In this document: positions 7,138-15,366 of the stretch, in pieces
Layout of the letters: each line of letters starts with the position of its first letter
How positions within the stretch are numbered: position 1 is the stretch's first letter
From: Streptomyces sp. NBC_01571
GTDB lineage: Bacteria > Actinomycetota > Actinomycetes > Streptomycetales > Streptomycetaceae
Assembly: GCF_026339875.1 (NCBI RefSeq)
Contig: NZ_JAPEPZ010000001.1
Location: 7,874,001 to 7,938,000 of the forward strand
Length of the DNA: 64,000 bases
Direction: 5' to 3'
Notes under the pieces: model-generated
Told to the model about the DNA's origin: nothing
The model's input: only the letters and a program-made list of their open reading frames with translations
The model's database searches: none
Translations under genes and position numbers: made by a program

Positions 7138-8402
7138 CAGTTGGTCCTCCAGACCGCGATCCGCAGGCGCGAGATCCAGCCCCACAGCACACCCGCGAGG
7201 AAGCCGATGACCACGAGGGCGCCGAGCAGCCACCAGCCGCGCCCGAGGCCGAAGGAGGCCACGTCGCTCGCCTGGTCCGGGCCGTCGACGACGTCGACCG
7301 TCAGTTCCAGCGGCATGCCGGGCGTGGTCTTCACACCGCCGGTCGCCGAGAAGGAGTTGGACACCTGGAGGCACACGGTCTCGGCCGGGGCGGCATCGTC
7401 GTCGCTCTCCGCCTTCGGATAGCGCAGACCGGTCGAGATGACGTCGGTACGGCCGTTGCCGGCCGCCTCGCCCCGCACGATCTCCCGTCCGTGCACCGTG
7501 ACGGCGCGCAGCAGCACCCCGTAGTCGGGGTTGACCGCGCGGTCGGCCGCGACGCTCACCGAGGCGCGCAGCTCCTTGCCCGGCTCGACGTCCACCCGGT
7601 ACCAGCGGTGCTGCGCGAACTCCTCACGGTCGGTGTAGAGCCCGGACTTCAGCGCCGGGGCCTCGGCGCAGGCGTCGGCGCCCTCGACGGCGACCGGCGT
7701 CGCCACCGGATCGGCCGCCCGGTCCACCAACTGCCCGACCCGGTCGGTGAGTTCCTCCTTGTGCTGGACCGAGGTGTAGGTGCCCCCGGTCGCGTCCGCG
7801 ATACAGCTGAGCTGGTCGCGGGTCTTGGCGTCGGGCACCAGCCCGAGGGTGTCGATGGTGAGACCGACCCCCTTGGCGGCGATCTCCCGGGCCACCTCGC
7901 AGGGGTCGAGCGGCTGGCAGGTGTCCTCGCCGTCGCTGATGAGGACGATGCGCCGGGTGCCGTCGCCGCCGTCGAGGTCGTCGGCGGCCTTGAGCAGCGC
8001 GGGGCCGATCGGTGTCCAGCCGGTGGGCGTCAGGGTCGCGACGGCGGTCTTCGCCTCCGTGCGGTCCAGCGTCCCCACCGGGTACAACTGGGCGGTGTCC
8101 TTGCAGCCCGTCTTGCGGTCGTTCCCGCGGTAGTTGGCGCCGAGGGTGCGTATGCCGAGCTGGACCTCCTCGGGTGTCGCGTCGAGCACCTCGTTGAACG
8201 CCTGCTTCGCGGCGGACATCCGTGATCCGCCGTCGATGTCGCGCGCCCGCATCGAACCGCTGACGTCCAGCACGAGTTCGACCTTGGGGGCGGCCTGCGC
8301 CGCCGTTTCGTCGGCGACCGCTCCGGCCGGGAAGGCGATCCCGGCCGTCAGGGCGGCGAGCAGGGCGCAGACTCCTGCCGCCAGCCGTTGTCTTGTGATC
8401 AT
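7137..8402 (-). CDS. exported VWA-domain protein, membrane-anchored
   Basis: The 421-aa protein has a signal peptide (1-30), a von Willebrand A domain from about residue 40 with a complete MIDAS start (DVSGSM, D46), further metal ligands around TPTGWTPIG and ISDGED, then a C-terminal region and one TM helix (WWLLGALVVIGFLAGVLWGW) with an SRLR cytoplasmic tail. The ATG at 8402 follows AGGATCCGGCG. The VWA domain should bind a divalent metal and a protein partner outside the membrane; the coupled downstream gene (6322-7137) is the natural candidate. Confidence 0.88.
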   Translation of the reverse strand: MITRQRLAAGVCALLAALTAGIAFPAGAVADETAAQAAPKVELVLDVSGSMRARDIDGGSRMSAAKQAFNEVLDATPEEVQLGIRTLGANYRGNDRKTGCKDTAQLYPVGTLDRTEAKTAVATLTPTGWTPIGPALLKAADDLDGGDGTRRIVLISDGEDTCQPLDPCEVAREIAAKGVGLTIDTLGLVPDAKTRDQLSCIADATGGTYTSVQHKEELTDRVGQLVDRAADPVATPVAVEGADACAEAPALKSGLYTDREEFAQHRWYRVDVEPGKELRASVSVAADRAVNPDYGVLLRAVTVHGREIVRGEAAGNGRTDVISTGLRYPKAESDDDAAPAETVCLQVSNSFSATGGVKTTPGMPLELTVDVVDGPDQASDVASFGLGRGWWLLGALVVIGFLAGVLWGWISRLRIAVWRTN

Positions 8403-8446
8403 CGCCGGATCCTATTGATCAAAGGTACCGGGCTTCAAAACGATCT

Positions 8447-9949
8447 TCAGGAAGGGCGGTCGGTGAGCGGGTTGGGAAGCTGTGCCCAGATGTCCCCGGG
8501 AGTCTCCGGGGAGAGCCTCATCAGGGTCAACGCCTTGGTCGGCAGGGGCTCGTCGAGCAGCGCCGCGAGGTCCGGGGTGCGGGGCAGGTCGTCCACCACG
8601 GTCCCCAGGTCTTCGCGCAGCACGGCCGAGGAGCCCGCCGTCGCGCCCAGCGCGCCGGCGACCAGGGAACCGAACAGCTTCCGGCGCAGGGTGGTCTCGT
8701 CGTCCGTGACGATCCGTCCGGACAACGCGGGGGCCGCGATGCCGTGCCGGGCGAGCCGGACCGGGCTGACGCGGATGTCCGCCAGGTCGCGGTAGACGAG
8801 CCGCAGCGGCTCATCGGAGGCGGACAGCACGACGAGGAGGTTCTGTCCGTGTGCCTCCAGGGCCACCCCCAGGTCGAGCAGCCGCAGCCCGACGGTGAGC
8901 GCGAGACGGGTGAACCGCGCCGTCCAGCCCGGGGACCGGGGGAGCCCGCTGGCCGCGAGGGCTGCCACCGGGACGACACGCTCGCCCGGGCGGGCATACA
9001 GGTCGGGGGACTCGCGCAGCACCGCCGCCAGAGCGGGGGAGTGGGCGGAGACGGCACCCAGGGTACGGGTCACGTGCAGCAGACCGTCCGTGCGCGCCGC
9101 GATCTCCGCCGCGAACGCCGAGACCGTCTCCGACGTCTCGATCGAGTAGACCGAGATGTCCCGGACGGAGGACGTCAGCCGGGCGCTCAGGGCCGTCTTG
9201 ACGTGCGGGCCGTCCGGCAGCGCCAGCGTCCGCAGCGACATCAACGGATGTGCGGGGAAACCCTCCAGGTCACGCCGGTCGAGGACGTGTGCCGCCTGCC
9301 AGGGGTGCACCGGGATCAGCACACGGTCCTCGTCCCGTAGCCACTTGGGCCACTCGCCGCGCACGAGGCAGTCGTCCACGGCGACCAGCCCCAGCTCCAC
9401 GACCGGCCGGTGCTCCGGCCCGTACGCGAGTTGCTCGGCCGCCGAGAACCCGGGACGGGAGCGGCAGTTGGGGTGGTAGGGATGCCCGTCGACCACCCGC
9501 TGCTCCCACTCCCAGCTCGCCGCGGGTTCGCGCCCGGCCGGGGCGGGCCGCGCCCGGGACAGGGCCAACGAGGCCGCGCTGTGGGCGAGTTCGGCCGCGA
9601 AGGCGGGGGCGTGCGGGACCGCCAGGGCCGTCATCAGCCGGTCCGGACGGTCGTACGACCGGTCGTCGAGCCGCAGCTCGGTGACGTACGCCGTGGTGGC
9701 GTACGGGTCCGCGTGCGGGCCGTGCAGCCGCCGCCCGTCGGCGAGGTGCAGCGTGAGACCCTCGCGCCCCCGCTCGCGGCGCGCGATCCACGGCATCGGC
9801 TCATGGGCCAGCGCCCGCCACAGCCGGGTCAGCACGGCGGCCCGGGCGCCTGGGAGGCCGGCCGCGTACGGCGCCGACAGGTCCGGGCGCACGGTCCTCA
9901 GCTCGTCGGCGAGCGCGGCTTCGGCCTCGGGCCTGGGGAGACGGTGCAC
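8447..9949 (-). CDS. IucA/IucC siderophore synthetase (NIS)
   Basis: The 500-aa protein shows the NIS-synthetase motifs: DGHPYHPNCRSRPGFS (ATP-binding HP.HP..K/R region), IPVHPWQ, KTALSARLTSSVRDIS, and near the C-terminus ALEAHGQN followed by VYRDLADIRVSP. These enzymes adenylate a carboxylate (often citrate) and condense it with an amine or alcohol to build a siderophore. The GTG start has AAGGAG 8 nt upstream. A second NIS gene diverges from the same 66-120 bp promoter region. No decarboxylase, monooxygenase or exporter lies nearby, so the product cannot be named. Confidence 0.9.
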   Translation of the reverse strand: MHRLPRPEAEAALADELRTVRPDLSAPYAAGLPGARAAVLTRLWRALAHEPMPWIARRERGREGLTLHLADGRRLHGPHADPYATTAYVTELRLDDRSYDRPDRLMTALAVPHAPAFAAELAHSAASLALSRARPAPAGREPAASWEWEQRVVDGHPYHPNCRSRPGFSAAEQLAYGPEHRPVVELGLVAVDDCLVRGEWPKWLRDEDRVLIPVHPWQAAHVLDRRDLEGFPAHPLMSLRTLALPDGPHVKTALSARLTSSVRDISVYSIETSETVSAFAAEIAARTDGLLHVTRTLGAVSAHSPALAAVLRESPDLYARPGERVVPVAALAASGLPRSPGWTARFTRLALTVGLRLLDLGVALEAHGQNLLVVLSASDEPLRLVYRDLADIRVSPVRLARHGIAAPALSGRIVTDDETTLRRKLFGSLVAGALGATAGSSAVLREDLGTVVDDLPRTPDLAALLDEPLPTKALTLMRLSPETPGDIWAQLPNPLTDRPS

Positions 9950-10033
9950 GGTCGGGCTCCTTGGATACGGGGACTGCGTCGCGGTCGCCCGCGCCGACAG
10001 ACATAATGATCACCAGTGCACCGTAGGGAACGA
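9950..10033. promoter_or_regulatory. divergent promoter region of the two NIS genes
   Basis: CATAAT (10002-10007, plus strand) overlaps CATTAT on the minus strand, so the two -10 elements are nearly back to back. Such overlap allows joint control of both synthetases. I looked for a DmdR/IdeR iron box (TTAGGTTAGGCTAACCTAA-like) and did not find a convincing one. Confidence 0.4.
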
Positions 10034-11698
10034 ATGGATCGCGTGGATTCCATGCCGCCCAGACTGCCTCCGCCCGCCGGGAGCGACGGAGAAGGTGAAG
10101 ACACCGCCGACGCGTACGCCGCGGCGCCGCTGCTCAATTGTCTGCTGCGGGAGGCGGCGGAGCCCGCCGGGGACCCCGGTGCGTTCCGGCTGCGGGCCAG
10201 TGGCCGGCTGCTGCGTGTGCGGGGCACACGACGGCCCCGCGCCCCCGAGGTGTACGCCGACGGCGCCTGGCAGCGGCTCGACCACACCGCGCTGGTCAAG
10301 CTCACGGCGGAGGAACTGCGCCTCCTCACGCACCTGTCCAACTCCGAGCTGCCCGCGGAGATGAACGACAGCCGTGACACGGTGGCCGCGCTGCTCGCCG
10401 CGCGCTCCGCCGCGACGCCGCCGGCCGACCCGTACACGCGCTCTGAGCAGTCCCTGATCACCGGGCATCCGTACCACCCGGCGCCCAAGGCGCGCGGCGG
10501 CGGCCCCGTCGCCGGCTGGCTGCCGTACGCGCCCGAGGCGTACGCCCGCTTCCCGCTGGAGCTGCTCGGCGTGCGCGAGGACGCGGTCGTCGAGGAGGGC
10601 GACACGACGCCGCTCGACGTCCTCGGACAGGCGCCGGCCGGCTACCGGCTGCTGCCGGCCCACCCCTGGCAGCTCGACCTGGTCGGGTCCCGTCCGGAGA
10701 TCCGGGCCGCCTTCGCCGACGGCCGGCTGGTCCGCCTCGGCCGCACGGCGCGCCCGCTGTGGCCGACGGCCGCCATCCGCACGCTGTACGCCCCCGAGGA
10801 CGACCTCTTCGTCAAGTTCAGTCTCGACGTGCGCATCACCAACGACATCCGCCGGCTGTGGCGGCACGACCTGCTGAAACTGCGCCGCACGGACGCGGCG
10901 ACCGCGGCGGCCTTCACCGCCATGAGCAGCCCGGCGAGCATTCCCACGGACCGCCCGGACCTTCCGGACCGCCCGGACCTTCCGGACCGCCCGGACCTTC
11001 CGGCGAGCGCCCACACCGATCCGCCGTCGTGGACTGCCACGGACCGCACGCCGGGCAGCCGCGCCGCGTGGCTGAGCGACCGCGGCTACCGCACCGCCGA
11101 CTTCGCCTTCGAGGAACTCGCCGTCCTCGTCCGCGACGGGCTGCGCCGGCACGTCGCCCCCGGCACCACACCCCTGCTCGCGGCCGCCCTGGTGGAAGGC
11201 TTCGACGGCAGCCCGCTCGACGGTCTCGGCGATCCGTCCGCCTGGTGGACGGCGTATCTGCGTGCGGTCGTACCGCCGGTGCTGGAGGCGTTCGCGCGCC
11301 ACGGCGTCGTCCTGGAGGCGCACCTCCAGAACACCCTCGTCGCCGTGGACGCCGCCGGCACACCCGCCCAGGCGCTGTTCCGGGACGCGGAGGGCGTGAA
11401 ACTCCTGACGGACGTGGACCGGGCCGCGGGGTGGGAACGGCTGGTCTACTGCCTGATCGTCAACAACGTGCTCGAGCTGGCCGCCCTGCTCGCGGAGCAG
11501 CACTCGGGCTGGGACCCCTGGCCCGCCGTACGGACCGCACTGGCCGGGCACGGCCTGCCCGGGATCACGGACGAGATCACCGACCTGCTCACCGCCCCCA
11601 CCCTCCCCGGCAAGACGAACCTGCTGCTCCGCTGGACCGGCGCGGACGGTGCCGACGCCCGCTATCTGCCGCTGCCGAACCCGCTTGCGCGCGCCTGA
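10034..11698 (+). CDS. IucA/IucC siderophore synthetase (NIS), second copy
   Basis: The 554-aa protein belongs to the same family as its divergent neighbour: LITGHPYHPAPKARGG, LPAHPWQLDL, KFSLDVRITNDIRRLW, VLEAHLQNTLV and LFRDAEGVKLL. The lysine in HP..KAR is typical of functional NIS enzymes. The ATG at 10034 follows AGGGAA closely. A GTG at 10016 is an alternative and would suit a leaderless transcript from CATAAT. A loop near residue 305 contains three perfect 18-nt repeats encoding DRPDLP, an expansion not expected in the core fold. Two synthetases usually act in sequence on one scaffold. Confidence 0.9.
   Translation: MDRVDSMPPRLPPPAGSDGEGEDTADAYAAAPLLNCLLREAAEPAGDPGAFRLRASGRLLRVRGTRRPRAPEVYADGAWQRLDHTALVKLTAEELRLLTHLSNSELPAEMNDSRDTVAALLAARSAATPPADPYTRSEQSLITGHPYHPAPKARGGGPVAGWLPYAPEAYARFPLELLGVREDAVVEEGDTTPLDVLGQAPAGYRLLPAHPWQLDLVGSRPEIRAAFADGRLVRLGRTARPLWPTAAIRTLYAPEDDLFVKFSLDVRITNDIRRLWRHDLLKLRRTDAATAAAFTAMSSPASIPTDRPDLPDRPDLPDRPDLPASAHTDPPSWTATDRTPGSRAAWLSDRGYRTADFAFEELAVLVRDGLRRHVAPGTTPLLAAALVEGFDGSPLDGLGDPSAWWTAYLRAVVPPVLEAFARHGVVLEAHLQNTLVAVDAAGTPAQALFRDAEGVKLLTDVDRAAGWERLVYCLIVNNVLELAALLAEQHSGWDPWPAVRTALAGHGLPGITDEITDLLTAPTLPGKTNLLLRWTGADGADARYLPLPNPLARA
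10949..11002 (+). repeat. three perfect 18-bp tandem repeats inside the NIS gene
   Basis: GACCGCCCGGACCTTCCG occurs three times head to tail, in frame, giving (DRPDLP)x3 in a likely surface loop. The number is a multiple of three, so the reading frame is kept. Slipped-strand expansion is the likely origin, and copy number may vary between strains. Confidence 0.9.
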
Positions 11699-11874
11699 CC
11701 GGCCCGCGCGGACCGCCACCGCCACCGGCTGTCGCGGGGCTCGGCGGGGCACGGCGTGGGACGGCGGGGCACGGACCGAGCGGGCCTCCTCAGGGGGTCT
11801 TCGACACGTAGTCCCCGAGGGAAAGCGGGACACGGGATACGCGACACGGGTGCCGTACGCCGGTCGGATTCGGC

Positions 11875-13108
11875 CTAGGGCGTCGCGGGAACCGGGGTGT
11901 AGGTGACGGGCAGGCTGACCGGTCCGCGCATGAGGCCGACAGGTATCAACGGAATGTCGGCCGGCGGCACCGCCGTGGTCAGATCCGGGAAGCGGCGCAG
12001 GAGTGTCCCGAGACCGACCTCCGCCTCCAGCCGGGCCAGCGGCGCGCCGAGGCAGTGGTGGATGCCGTGTCCGAACGACAGGTGACGGACGGCGGGGCGG
12101 CTCACGTCGAGGACGTCGCGGTCCCTCTCCGTCATGGCGGGGTCGGCCCGCCCGACCGAGGTCGGTGCCACCACGACGGCACCTCCGCGCGGGATCCGGG
12201 CGCCACCGAGGGTGATCTCCTCGGCCGCGTACCGCATCGGTGTGAACTCGACCGGCGGATCGAACCGCAGTAACTCCTCGACGGCGCCGGGCAGGAGCTC
12301 CGGCCGCTCGCGCAGCCGCCGTGCCTGCTCGGGGTGGCGTAACAGCGCCACCATGGCGTTGCCCAGGAGGTTCACCGTCGTGTCGTGACCGGCCACCACC
12401 AGGAGGTTCGCGGTGCCCACCAGTTCGGCCTTCGACAGCCGGCCCTCCCGCTGGTCGTACACCGCGGTGAGGGCGGACAGCAGGTGGTCACCGGGCGAGC
12501 GCTGTTTCTCCGAGACGAGTTCGGCCAGATAGCCGTTGAGCTCGACGAAGGCCTCCCGCTGCTTCTCCGACGTCGAACCCAGGGCCTGGGACGTCCAGGC
12601 GCGGAACGAGGCGCGGCCGTCCTCCGGCACGCCCAGCAGTTCCGAGATGACCTGGACGGGAAGCGGGCCGGTGAACGACCGGACGAGGTCGGCGGTGCCC
12701 AGCGGCGCCATGGCGTCGGCGAGGCTCTCGGCGATCTCCGCGACGCGAGGCCGCAGCGCCTCGATCCGGGGTCTGGTGAACGCGGCCGCCACCAGACCGC
12801 GCAGCCGGGTGTGGTCGGGCGGGTCGGCGTTGAGCATGTTGACACCCAGACCGGACTCCGGCCGATGCGCGGTGAATCCGACCGCTTCGAGGGCGTCGGC
12901 GGCCGGCGTCGCGTCCTTTGAGCAGAGCGGGGTGGGTCAGAGCGACCTTCGCCAGTTCGTGGTCCACCACCACCCAGGTGTCGAGGCCGCGCAGGATCCG
13001 CACCTTGTGGATGGGACCGCGGGCACGCAGTTCCGCGTACCGGTCGTGCGCGTCGGCCTTGAAGGCGTTGTCCAGCACGGTGATGTCGTCGTGGTCGGTC
13101 GTGGTCAT
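11875..13108 (-). pseudogene. cytochrome P450, single-base frameshift
   Basis: The N-terminus (MTTTDHDDITVLDNAFK...ELRARGPIHKV, THPALLK) is in one frame and everything from DATPAADALEAVGF onward is in another. The span 11875-13108 is 1234 nt, one more than 411 codons, so a single extra G at 12915-12916 (AAAGGACGCG for AAAGACGCG) explains it. Downstream the protein is complete: AGHDTT on the I-helix, EELLR (ExxR), and the heme loop FGHGIHHCLGAPLARLE. The ATG at 13108 follows AGGAGGAACGAAC. It is a bacterial class I CYP of the CYP105/107 kind. A sequencing error is the main alternative. No ferredoxin gene is adjacent. Confidence 0.85.
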
Positions 13109-13504
13109 GTTCGTTCCTCCTGTCCAAGTGCGGTGTGTCTGCCGGGGCTTGGGACCGGGGCGTGCCACGGGCATCGGTGGCGGGTCGGCGGGGGAACCGT
13201 CGGTGACCGCGACGGACGCCCCGTCGGCCGCACGGGCGGCACGAGGCCGGCGTGCCGGTGCCGGCGTCCACGAGCCGGCCGGGGTCCTCCCCCTCGACGA
13301 TCACACTCGACCACTATGGTCACCTCACGCCGGAGGGGGAGGCCCATCCGCCAGATAGCCTGGGAAAATGCTCACGGACGGGACTCCGACCGGGCCGGCG
13401 CGACTGCCTCCCGGCCCCGACACGTCGGTCCGCCCTCGTGTTCGTGATGTCGAGGCCGTCGCCTCCGAGTTCGGTGTGGAGACGAAGACGTCGCGCCGCC
13501 GTCA
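13109..13504. other. non-coding stretch with integrase/HipA-head trace (scar A)
   Basis: No supported gene is present. On the plus strand 13298-13337 reads ITLDHYGHLTPEG, the C-terminal tyrosine motif region of a phage-type integrase. It is followed at 13356-13370 by GCCTGGGAAAATGCT, which also occurs at 50449-50463 directly before a HipA-like gene. The P450 promoter must lie at the low-coordinate end. Confidence 0.5.
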
Positions 13505-13537
13505 GGGCCTGCCCGGCGGATCGTGCCGGACAGGCCC
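13505..13537 (-). terminator. hairpin terminator of the DUF1062 gene
   Basis: GGGCCTG-C-CCGGC and GCCGG-A-CAGGCCC form a 12-bp stem with one mismatch and a 7-nt loop, 17 nt past the stop codon of the DUF1062 gene. There is no strong U tract, as is common in Streptomyces. Confidence 0.65.
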
Positions 13538-13553
13538 GTGTCCCGAGGTGGGC

Positions 13554-14102
13554 TCAGCGCTTGAGCGTGAAGGTGAAGTCGCCGGAGAGCCTGCCGCTCA
13601 GCCGGACCGCCGAGACGACTTTCCCCTCCGTGATCAGTCTCTCCACCTCGGCCCGTGAGAGACCGCAACCTTCAGCGATCAGTCGTACGGGCCGGACAGG
13701 GATCCGCGCCGCGAGGCGGACCGAGACGTCGATCGCCTCGCGGTCCAGGTGAGCCGATCCGCCGGTGTCCAGGCGCCAGGCGTTGTCCCAGTCGAGGGTG
13801 ATGCGATTACGGCGCTGCACGACCGGATCCTGGAGCAGCTCAGCGGTCAGGCCAAGGTCGTTGTCATGCAGCCGGTCGAGCAGCTCAGATCGTACGGAGC
13901 GCACGTTCATCCGCTCCAGGACCGTGAGTTTCGTGGTGTCCCCGCAAGTGGTGCAGAGCGCGAGGAGCCAGGCGTCGATGAGCTTGTGGTGTGCGTTGAC
14001 GCGAAATTTTCCGCTCGCCCGGAAGCGCTCGGACGCGCACGCGTGGCAACGGCGGCGAACGAGCGGCAGGCAGGTGGGAACGACCACCCAGTTTTCGAGC
14101 AC
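13554..14102 (-). CDS. DUF1062 family protein
   Basis: The 182-aa protein has two CxxC pairs near the N-terminus (RRCHACASERFRASGKFRVN and LCTTCGDT), a likely zinc ribbon, then the DUF1062 body (LLDRLHDNDLGLTAELLQDP, ISV-type strand) and a C-terminal segment (LIAEGCGLSRAEVERLI...KLSGDFTFTL-like) resembling an S4-type RNA-binding motif. The family has no assigned function. The start is a GTG with only a weak site upstream, but it aligns with the usual N-terminus of the family. It appears monocistronic with its own terminator. Confidence 0.85.
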   Translation of the reverse strand: MLENWVVVPTCLPLVRRRCHACASERFRASGKFRVNAHHKLIDAWLLALCTTCGDTTKLTVLERMNVRSVRSELLDRLHDNDLGLTAELLQDPVVQRRNRITLDWDNAWRLDTGGSAHLDREAIDVSVRLAARIPVRPVRLIAEGCGLSRAEVERLITEGKVVSAVRLSGRLSGDFTFTLKR

Positions 14103-14403
14103 AGAAGTACACCGGTTTCAGTGAGAAGTCCGCAGCAAAAAGGAGCGCGGCGCACATGCGCGACGCGCGACAGATCAGCGCTCGGGAGGTCTCACAGGGT
14201 GTACAACGGCACGTCCTTGACCGACGACTTGGTTCGGCAGCACGGTAATGGCGCGCAGCGGCGTCCCTCCACCGGTTTTCGAGCGCCTCACCGCCGCTGG
14301 GGCCAGGATCGAACCGCGCGTGAGGGAAGGCGAGTTCGGAGCAGTCGAGAGCTCGCCCCGTGAAGGCACGAGTGGTCGGTCGGCGCGGGTCGCGGCCGGT
14401 CGG
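14103..14403. other. non-coding stretch
   Basis: I see no supported gene. A short segment near 14275-14320 looks superficially like the 3' half of a tRNA (GGATCGAAC), but no cloverleaf can be completed. Confidence 0.35.
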
Positions 14404-14949
14404 TCAGGTGGGTGGAGAGCCGCGGTCCCTGCCTGTCCACTTGCCGATCCGATGCACGATGACCAGCGTGACGATTCCCGCGGCTACGCCGATGGCGGTG
14501 TCGGCCAGACGGAGGAGCGGCTGTTTCCAGGCCTCGTGCGGGCTCAGTCCCGCGACGACCATGACGACAGTGGTGGTGATGGCGGCGGTCGCCTCGTCAC
14601 CCGGCCGTCCGACCAGGCCGGGCACCAGGACGCTCAGGCTCACGAGCAGGGCGAGGCCCCAGATGTGGAAGGGCAGGAACACGAGGTAGACCAGACACAG
14701 TGCGAAGCTGACGAGCGTCGCCGACATACGGGCGACCGCCGCCGCAAGGCTCTTCCCTTCGCATTCCCGGCACACGAAAATCGCGGAGATCGCAGCCCAC
14801 ATGCCGCCGAGTTGGACGTCCTCGTACGACTGGTGGGCGCCCGACCAGATGTTGGTGGCCGCCCAGTAGCTCAGCAGACCGGCCAGGCCGACCTCGATCG
14901 CGTACGTCAGCAGCTTGGCGTTCCCCGCCTTTGGCGAACCCGCGCTCAC
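14404..14949 (-). CDS. FUSC/aromatic-acid-exporter-type membrane protein
   Basis: The 181-aa protein has about five to six TM segments (LLTYAIEVGLAGLLSYWAAT, WAAISAIFVC, ATLVSFALCLVYLVFLPF, IWGLALLVSLSVLV, ITTTVVMVVAGL, AIGVAAGIVTLVIVH). The phrase RLADTAIGVAAG near the end is characteristic of FUSC/ArAE proteins. Members export aromatic acids or similar anions. At 181 aa it is a short single-domain version lacking the cytosolic half of YccS-type proteins. The GTG start follows GGAGGGCGGCG. Confidence 0.8.
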   Translation of the reverse strand: MSAGSPKAGNAKLLTYAIEVGLAGLLSYWAATNIWSGAHQSYEDVQLGGMWAAISAIFVCRECEGKSLAAAVARMSATLVSFALCLVYLVFLPFHIWGLALLVSLSVLVPGLVGRPGDEATAAITTTVVMVVAGLSPHEAWKQPLLRLADTAIGVAAGIVTLVIVHRIGKWTGRDRGSPPT

Positions 14950-15366
14950 CGCCGCCCTCCGACCGCCGCCTCAGGATCCACCGGGTGCCTCGCTCTCACC
15001 GGCGAGCGGAAAGCGGCTCGGGTCGGGTAGGTGTGCAAAGAGGTGAATTACGGTGTTTATCGTGTGAATCTACCATGAAGGCATGCCCCGTGCCCGTGTC
15101 GGCCTCGCCGCCCGACCCCTCCTGGCCGAAGTGCCGCGAGCGTCACCCCGGCGCGACCACTGCCGCGTCGGGGGAGGCGTCCGCCGCGACGCCGTTCCCC
15201 GACCGCCTCGACATCATTTGACGGAGGGCTGCCGGCAGAGGGCCGCGTCCGACCGGGGAGAACGAGGGTGTGTGCTGCCGGGCCGTCCCCGGGTGCCGTG
15301 GAAGGATCTCGGCGGGCCCGACGGCCGACCAAGAGCGGATCGAGAACACGGTACGTGGGAGAAGAG
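14950..15366. other. intergenic region upstream of the phytochrome gene
   Basis: No gene is supported. An AT-rich patch at about 15040-15080 (GTGAATTACGGTGTTTATCGTGTGAATC) is unusual for this DNA and is the best place for promoters of the divergent FUSC and phytochrome genes. It contains two GTGAAT direct repeats. Confidence 0.4.

Noticed and set aside
9950..10033. Iron-box (DmdR/IdeR) between the siderophore synthetases
   Set aside because: I found no 19-bp TTAGGTTAGGCTAACCTAA-like palindrome; only overlapping -10 elements are visible.
14270..14330. tRNA-like T-arm sequence
   Set aside because: Only a GGATCGAAC stretch fits; acceptor, D and anticodon arms cannot be drawn.
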